A DNA stretch of 64,000 nucleotides, taken from positions 62,001 through 126,000 of the forward strand of contig JACJYB010000003.1 of NCBI GenBank assembly GCA_020636355.1. The letters run 5' to 3'. The notes beneath the pieces are model-generated. The model worked only from the letters and a program-made list of their open reading frames with translations. It was not told where the DNA came from and searched no databases. The DNA is from Lewinellaceae bacterium (GTDB taxonomy: Bacteria > Bacteroidota > Bacteroidia > Chitinophagales > Saprospiraceae). The position numbers and the translations under genes are program-made. Positions 63,448 to 64,000 of this stretch are shown here, piece after piece. Position 1 is the stretch's first letter, and every line of letters starts with the position of its first letter.

Positions 63448-63879
63448 TTACAAATCTATGCGTATCCGCAAGGTATCGTTTTCAGGAATCTGGACCGCAG
63501 CATCTTTGAAATCAGGTGGGCCAAACCGGCCGCGGGCATTGTTGGAAAAACCATAAGGCTCCCTTGGAATACCTAATAGGTTGAAATCCAGTTGACCATT
63601 ACTGTTGACATCATGAAAAACCTTAACGGCATAGGCGCCTGGCTGAATGCCGGTCGAAAGAAAAACAATCTGATTACTTTGGGAAACAGGAATTCGTCCA
63701 CCAAAGCCAACTGCCTGATCATCCTGATACTGATCTTCGGTGACGATCGCTATCAATACCTGACCGGTATGATTTTTTAAACCGGCCACCTCCACTTGCA
63801 GGTATCCGGCTGGCTCCGGCAAATGAATTGTGAGCCAACCCATCCAGGGAATAATGAAACAGATGAGAAATAGCCGCAT
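63448..63879 (-). CDS. DUF2141-family exported protein
   Basis: 143 residues with signal peptide (LFLICFIIPWMGWLTI). The rest matches the DUF2141 pattern: LQVEVAGLKNHTGQVLIAIV, VFHDVNSNGQLDFNLLGIPREPYGFSNNA. The family is small, secreted and of unknown function. The minus-strand -7 box match TACTTTTG (63884-63891) lies only 4 bp before the start. Confidence 0.85.
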   Translation of the reverse strand: MRLFLICFIIPWMGWLTIHLPEPAGYLQVEVAGLKNHTGQVLIAIVTEDQYQDDQAVGFGGRIPVSQSNQIVFLSTGIQPGAYAVKVFHDVNSNGQLDFNLLGIPREPYGFSNNARGRFGPPDFKDAAVQIPENDTLRIRIDL

Positions 63880-63956
63880 GAGGCAAAAGTAACTGGTAAA
63901 GCAGAATGCAACCCGCGTTGTCCTAAATTAAATAGCGGTTTTCTCCTACATTGAAG

Positions 63957-63964
63957 TACTTTTG
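63957..63964 (+). promoter_or_regulatory. Candidate promoter of the gene entering at the right edge
   Basis: TACTTTTG fits TANNTTTG, with GTTTTC about 18 bp upstream as an approximate -33. An ATG is 26 bp after it. Confidence 0.5.
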
Positions 63965-63989
63965 CATCTTATTTAAAACAGTTTGAATC

Positions 63990-64000
63990 ATGCATCGGGA
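63990..64000 (+). CDS. Possible 5' end of a gene cut by the window edge
   Basis: ATG CAT CGG GA.. follows a good -7 box. Only three codons are visible, so coding status and product cannot be judged. Confidence 0.3.

Noticed and set aside
1..64000. CRISPR arrays, tRNA/rRNA genes, prophage or insertion sequences
   Set aside because: No regularly spaced repeats, cloverleaf-like sequences, transposase or phage-like genes were seen by eye; small RNA genes could still be missed.

Overview
The window looks like chromosomal DNA of a free-living, aerobic Bacteroidota bacterium, most likely of the Saprospiria. Four large secreted proteins end in type IX secretion (T9SS) sorting domains with the YPNP-type motif. 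One has SprB-type repeats, and one has dockerin-like repeats next to a sorting domain. GH97, DUF2141, TM2 and YceI proteins and a SusC-like plug domain fit the same phylum. Many genes have the Bacteroidota -7 box TANNTTTG just upstream. I saw no rRNA, tRNA, CRISPR array, phage gene or insertion sequence. The species assignment is inference.

Layout. 1-7.6 kb: a T9SS FG-GAP protein, PLPBP (YggS), a deoxynucleoside kinase, and a tight operon gatC - LolD-type ABC ATPase - PduO-type adenosyltransferase - 7TM-HD (PgpH-type) phosphodiesterase. 7.8-13 kb: one 1713-residue Cys-rich T9SS protein with a strong terminator. 13.4-19.6 kb: a DUF6580 membrane protein, an M1 peptidase, an ABC-2 exporter pair and a divergent double-ATPase ABC protein whose start codon overlaps that of its neighbour. 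19.5-23.4 kb: fmt, then a YceI - outer-membrane barrel - YceI cluster. 23.8-32.4 kb: a lipoprotein, a YcxB-like protein, a heme-motif SprB/HYR T9SS protein, a TM2 protein, a T9SS M1 peptidase, a two-domain SGNH hydrolase and a frameshifted TSUP permease. 32.5-39.9 kb: L-serine dehydratase, divergent from a BNR-propeller protein, an APC permease and an aldo/keto reductase-RidA fusion.

40-44.9 kb: an RhlE-type helicase with a long leader, a front-end type desaturase, an NTF2-like protein, a Tat-exported Gfo/Idh/MocA oxidoreductase and a small heme-motif lipoprotein. 45-51.8 kb: an S10 peptidase, a small unknown protein, a DbpA-domain DEAD helicase, and a nitrilase-family enzyme joined to a GH97 glycosidase. 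51.9-55.8 kb: a TPR membrane protein, a TPR-AAA+ ATPase and an NdpA-like nucleoid protein. 55.9-64 kb: a stand-alone TonB-plug lipoprotein, an aldehyde dehydrogenase with a divergent AraC regulator, an amidohydrolase lacking its usual HxH, a NupG-like transporter, a small operon with an ECF sigma factor and two membrane proteins, and a DUF2141 protein.

Most genes are housekeeping, export, peptide/carbohydrate scavenging or amino-acid use. No canonical defence or mobile system is visible. The best candidates for undescribed biology are the TPR-membrane/TPR-AAA+ pair, the plug-only lipoprotein, the YceI-barrel-YceI cluster, the RidA fusion, the HxH-less amidohydrolase, and the ECF operon without a recognisable anti-sigma factor.
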